Translations under genes and position numbers: made by a program
From: an uncultured Bacillota bacterium
GTDB taxonomy: Bacteria > Bacillota > Clostridia > Peptostreptococcales > Anaerovoracaceae
Direction of reading: 5' to 3'
Assembly (NCBI GenBank): GCA_946629205.1
Contig: CAMOXP010000081.1
Location: forward strand, 1 to 6,373
Length of the DNA stretch: 6,373 nucleotides
Shown here: in pieces, positions 3,981 to 6,373 of the stretch
How the letters are laid out: the number at the start of each line of letters is the position of its first letter
Position numbering within the stretch: position 1 is the first letter of the stretch
The notes under the pieces: generated by a model
What the model saw: the letters and a program-made list of their open reading frames with translations, nothing else
Database searches by the model: none
Told to the model about the DNA's origin: nothing

Positions 3981-5251
3981 TGTGTGAAAACCGCCATGCT
4001 GTCCGGCTTGGCGTATCCGATCAGTGTCAAATCACAAGAGCGCGCGAGTTCCACTGCGCGTTTTGAAATTGTACCCTTTCCTGCCATAACAGGAATGCCG
4101 GCGCGAATCACCTTCTGCACCATGGCGCGGCTGACCCTGCCGCTGGTAAACAGCACGCAGTTCGTCAGATCCACATCATTGCGCATGGCCCATCCAATCG
4201 CTTTATCGATGGCGCTGTGCCGTCCGATATCTTCACAGCGGAAGAGTATCTCCAAATCAGCATCGCCGCCTTCATGACTGCGTGCCGCAATTCGGCAGTT
4301 GTGCGCCGCCATAGTCTGTTTTCTCAACGGAAGAATGATTTCAAAATCTTCCGCCAGCCGGAAGATCCAGCTGCGGTTCCAGGCAATCGGCGCAACAGGC
4401 CTCATAGTGTATTTCGGTGCAAAAGCGATATCGCGGAAGCGGTCTGCAAGGATGACTTCAGCAGATGTTCCGTCCTCGCTGACCGAAAGACTTGCCACAT
4501 CGTCGATGCTGTCGATATAGCCTTCCGCTCGGATCCATCCCAGCACCAGCTCGCTGATATACTGCGGCGAACAGGGAATGCTGCCGGCAAGTCTGCCGTT
4601 CACGTGGATGTCTACGGTGTTTTCCATCAGCATGCTGTCCTGTTCGGCGTTGGTGGTCCCGTCGGCCAGCACCCGAGTGAACGAATTCTGTTCGATCAGT
4701 TCGAACGGACCGGCGTCCTGAAACCGGGCAGACGCCGTTGCATCACCGGCATAGCTGGCTTCGATCACATCTACTAATCTCACGACATCTGTCATGGCGT
4801 TGATGACAGGAAGTCCGCGGAAAGTACTTAATCCATTGGAAACGACACCGCTGCAGGCGATAGTCAGGTCGTTCATCTGCGAGGAGAGACTGGTATCACG
4901 GTCGCCTTCCGGTTCGGCGGTCGTTCCGGTAATGATATTCGGGCAACGCAGATCAACATGGCTTTCGATCACGACCCAGTCAGTGTCGTAATGCTTCAAG
5001 ATGCCTGCAAGGTCCATCTTTCCTTTGAACATCACATTGGTTTCATCGTGGCACCGGGCAGTGACAGGATCTGCTCCTGCTGCTTTATGCTTGCCGGTAT
5101 CTTCACCTTCTACATCCATCGTAAAGCCTTCGATGTGGATGCCTTTCACGGAACCGACAGTATATCCCCGCCGGCACAGCTCCGCGATGATCTGCGTGAC
5201 TGTGGTAGTCTTTCCTGTTTTTTTTCTTCCCTGTACATTGACGATTTTCAT
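3965..5251 (-). CDS. MobB-FdhD fusion: nucleotide-attachment adaptor joined to cofactor sulfurtransferase-like domain
   Basis: This 428-residue protein joins two Moco maturation factors. Residues 1 to about 165 are MobB: Walker A GRKKTGKT (8-15), VGSVKGIHIEGFTMD (32-46), KHKAAGADP (54-62), VVIESHVDLRCPNI (93-106). Residues about 180-428 are FdhD-like: DIHVNGRLAGSIPCSPQYISELVLGWIRAEGYI, then CEDIGRHSAIDKAIG (339-353), LFTSGRVSRAMVQKVIRAGIPVMAGKG and LTLIGYAKP. FdhD proteins pass sulfur from a cysteine desulfurase to the bis-MGD cofactor and are needed for active formate dehydrogenase. In E. coli the two cysteines of a CxxC motif matter; here residues 270-310 contain no cysteine. C319, next to H317, is the only nearby thiol. 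No frameshift separates the halves. The start is fixed by identity to the stand-alone MobB start. No Shine-Dalgarno exists, and a perfect promoter at 5258-5286 predicts a leaderless mRNA. Confidence 0.9.
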   Translation of the reverse strand: MKIVNVQGRKKTGKTTTVTQIIAELCRRGYTVGSVKGIHIEGFTMDVEGEDTGKHKAAGADPVTARCHDETNVMFKGKMDLAGILKHYDTDWVVIESHVDLRCPNIITGTTAEPEGDRDTSLSSQMNDLTIACSGVVSNGLSTFRGLPVINAMTDVVRLVDVIEASYAGDATASARFQDAGPFELIEQNSFTRVLADGTTNAEQDSMLMENTVDIHVNGRLAGSIPCSPQYISELVLGWIRAEGYIDSIDDVASLSVSEDGTSAEVILADRFRDIAFAPKYTMRPVAPIAWNRSWIFRLAEDFEIILPLRKQTMAAHNCRIAARSHEGGDADLEILFRCEDIGRHSAIDKAIGWAMRNDVDLTNCVLFTSGRVSRAMVQKVIRAGIPVMAGKGTISKRAVELARSCDLTLIGYAKPDSMAVFTQPELD

Positions 5252-5257
5252 ATGAGA

Positions 5258-5286
5258 ATTATATTTTGCGGAAAAGGCGATGTCAA
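5258..5286 (-). promoter_or_regulatory. Perfect-consensus sigma-A promoter of the MobB-FdhD gene, predicted leaderless
   Basis: On the minus strand, TTGACA (5281-5286) and TATAAT (5258-5263) are separated by 17 bases, so both hexamers and the spacing match consensus exactly. The six bases TCTCAT then lead straight into the ATG at 5251, which coincides with the predicted first transcribed base. There is no room for, and no trace of, a ribosome binding site. Confidence 0.8.
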
Positions 5287-5310
5287 ATGCGACTGTGATT
5301 TGTGAAACAA

Positions 5311-5339
5311 TTGCGGTTTATCCTCTGATTTGATATTAT
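5311..5339 (+). promoter_or_regulatory. Extended -10 promoter of the methyltransferase gene
   Basis: TTGCGG (5311-5316) and TATTAT (5334-5339) are 17 bases apart, with TGa just before the -10 (5331-5333) making it an extended -10. The predicted start near 5346 leaves a leader of about 50 bases. AAGGAG at 5381-5386 stands nine bases before the ATG at 5396. It is back-to-back with the MobB-FdhD promoter; the dyad TTGTgaaACAA (5300-5310) lies between their -35 boxes and is a possible shared operator. Confidence 0.6.
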
Positions 5340-5395
5340 CAAAAACAACCTAAGGGCAGAATGCTTATAGAAACAACATCAAGGAGCGGCTTCAA

Positions 5396-6253
5396 ATGAC
5401 GACGATCAACTGGAATGAAATTTGGCGGAATACTGACGATTCGAAAGAACGATCAAACAATCTGGAATTTTGGGACAACTATGCGCCGAAATTCCTCAAA
5501 AAGACGGAAGAACCGGATCCGTACATCGAGAAGTTCTATGAATATATGGAGACTGAACCGAGCGACACACTTTTTGACATGGGATGTGGTCCTGGGACGC
5601 TGGCGATTCCGTTCGCAAAGAAAGGGCATGAAGTTTTTGCGGCAGATTTTTCATCGGAGATGCTGAAATACCTGATGAAGGGAGCAGAAGAGGAAGGCGT
5701 TGCGGATAAAATTCATCCGATCCAGCTCAACTGGAACGAGGACTGGAGCGTGCGGGATCTTCCGAAGTGCGATATCGCATTTTCGTCGCGGTCGTTCATT
5801 TCCAGAGATCTGACCAGCTCCCTTGAGAAGCTTGAGTCAGTAGCGAAGCGCAAAGTCTGCATTGGCGCGTGGGATTCCCCGGCGCCGAATTACGACAGGC
5901 ACCTGGCGAGGGCCATCGGCTATGAGCGGCCGGGGATGTCTGTGTATTATATGATCATGGGCGAACTTATGGACAGAGATGTCTTCCCGGAACTGAAGTT
6001 TATCTTCACGCCGTTCCGACTGTCCAAATTTGAGAGCAGGGAAGCAGCGGAGGAAGAACTGCGCCGCAGTTTCTCGCACATGACGGCGGAACAGGAAGAA
6101 CTCTTCTGCAAATATCTTGAGGAACATCTCTTCTTCAATCCTGAAAAGGGAAGGTACTACGGCAGGGAACTGGACGGGTTCTGGCAGTTCGATCACAACG
6201 AAAACAGCTCTATTGCGTTTATCAGCTGGAATATGAAAACGGTCTATGAGTAA
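5396..6253 (+). CDS. Class I SAM-dependent methyltransferase
   Basis: The 285-residue protein has the Rossmann methyltransferase core. Motif I is LFDMGCGPG (59-67), with an acidic residue at the end of the second strand in EVFAADFS (D84), then an FSSRSFISRDL stretch near residue 130 in the motif IV-V region. The N-terminus, WNEIWRNTDDSKERSNNLEFWDNYAPKFL, forms a helical cap likely to shape the acceptor site. No residue pattern identifies the substrate: small molecule, lipid and cofactor remain possible. The ATG is supported by AAGGAG nine bases upstream and an extended -10 promoter. It is divergent from the MobB-FdhD gene and may share its control region. The next gene overlaps its last eight bases, which indicates an operon continuing beyond the window. 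Confidence 0.85.
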   Translation: MTTINWNEIWRNTDDSKERSNNLEFWDNYAPKFLKKTEEPDPYIEKFYEYMETEPSDTLFDMGCGPGTLAIPFAKKGHEVFAADFSSEMLKYLMKGAEEEGVADKIHPIQLNWNEDWSVRDLPKCDIAFSSRSFISRDLTSSLEKLESVAKRKVCIGAWDSPAPNYDRHLARAIGYERPGMSVYYMIMGELMDRDVFPELKFIFTPFRLSKFESREAAEEELRRSFSHMTAEQEELFCKYLEEHLFFNPEKGRYYGRELDGFWQFDHNENSSIAFISWNMKTVYE

Positions 6254-6373
6254 GACAGACACGACAAAGTTTATTTATATGGGCGATCCCCAGTGCAGCC
6301 GGATCCGCGGCCGCGACAATGACTACTCCCAGTGGGGGCAGCTGCTGCGCCGCGCCCTTGTGATGCAAAGGCA
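6246..6373 (+). CDS. Start of a metallophosphoesterase-like protein (cut by window end)
   Basis: An ATG at 6246 overlaps the methyltransferase stop in ATGAGTAA and opens a frame that runs to the window end, about 42 codons. It reads MSKTDTTKFIYMGDPQ and then NDYSQWGQLLRRALVMQR. A strand ending in GDPQ followed by a YSxWGxLL helix resembles the N-terminus of calcineurin-like phosphoesterases, where the aspartate is the first metal ligand and glutamine replaces the usual histidine. The later metal-binding motifs lie outside the window, so the family call is tentative. There is no clear ribosome binding site, and translation is probably coupled to the upstream gene. Confidence 0.6.
   Translation, partial: MSKTDTTKFIYMGDPQCSRIRGRDNDYSQWGQLLRRALVMQR

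Noticed and set aside
4280..4320. Selenocysteine or frameshift explaining the missing CxxC in the FdhD half
   Set aside because: There is no in-frame TGA and no alternative frame giving a CxxC in that region; the frame is continuous through conserved blocks.
4217..4777. 186-codon open frame on the plus strand inside the MobB-FdhD gene
   Set aside because: It is antisense to conserved FdhD blocks and has no independent start signals.

Overview
The window looks like chromosomal DNA from an anaerobic Firmicute, probably a Clostridia-type organism. That rests on protein style, AAGGAG-type ribosome binding sites and consensus sigma-A promoters; the genes are of moderate GC. The species cannot be named from the sequence. 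The theme is molybdenum/tungsten cofactor (Moco) maturation, with several accessory enzymes nearby. No molybdoenzyme structural gene is inside the window, and no tRNA, rRNA, CRISPR array or transposase gene was seen.

Left part (1-2423, + strand). A strong terminator-like hairpin sits directly against the ribosome binding site of a MoaD/ThiS-like sulfur carrier. It heads a tight five-gene run: MoaD-like protein, a 54-residue unknown protein, MobB (GTP-binding Moco adaptor), a YbaK-type Cys-tRNA(Pro) deacylase, and a two-domain protein with an N-terminal nucleotide-binding-like region and a C-terminal TylF-type methyltransferase. Between the 54-residue gene and mobB is a stop-start chain with a four-codon mini-ORF that looks like a duplication of the mobB start.

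Middle (2424-3964). A 243-bp palindromic element with 21-bp terminal inverted repeats fills the gap between two convergent genes. It carries four alternating copies of a CTACGACT-type motif and supplies the last 29 codons of the minus-strand gene, a THEP1-like P-loop NTPase. A divergently transcribed papain/C39-like putative cysteine peptidase follows.

Right part (3965-6373). A minus-strand gene encodes an uncommon MobB-FdhD fusion. Its MobB half is a close paralogue of the stand-alone MobB, and its FdhD half lacks the usual CxxC sulfur-relay motif. A perfect-consensus promoter sits so close to its ATG that the mRNA is predicted to be leaderless; the NTPase gene has a similar arrangement. Divergent from it are a SAM-dependent methyltransferase and the start of a metallophosphoesterase-like gene cut by the window edge.

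How the genes could work together (inference): the sulfur carrier and two MobB-type proteins would serve pterin cofactor synthesis and nucleotide attachment, and the fusion would couple that to cofactor sulfuration for a formate-dehydrogenase-type enzyme encoded elsewhere. The methyltransferases, deacylase, peptidase-like protein and NTPase have no obvious Moco role and may simply be neighbours.
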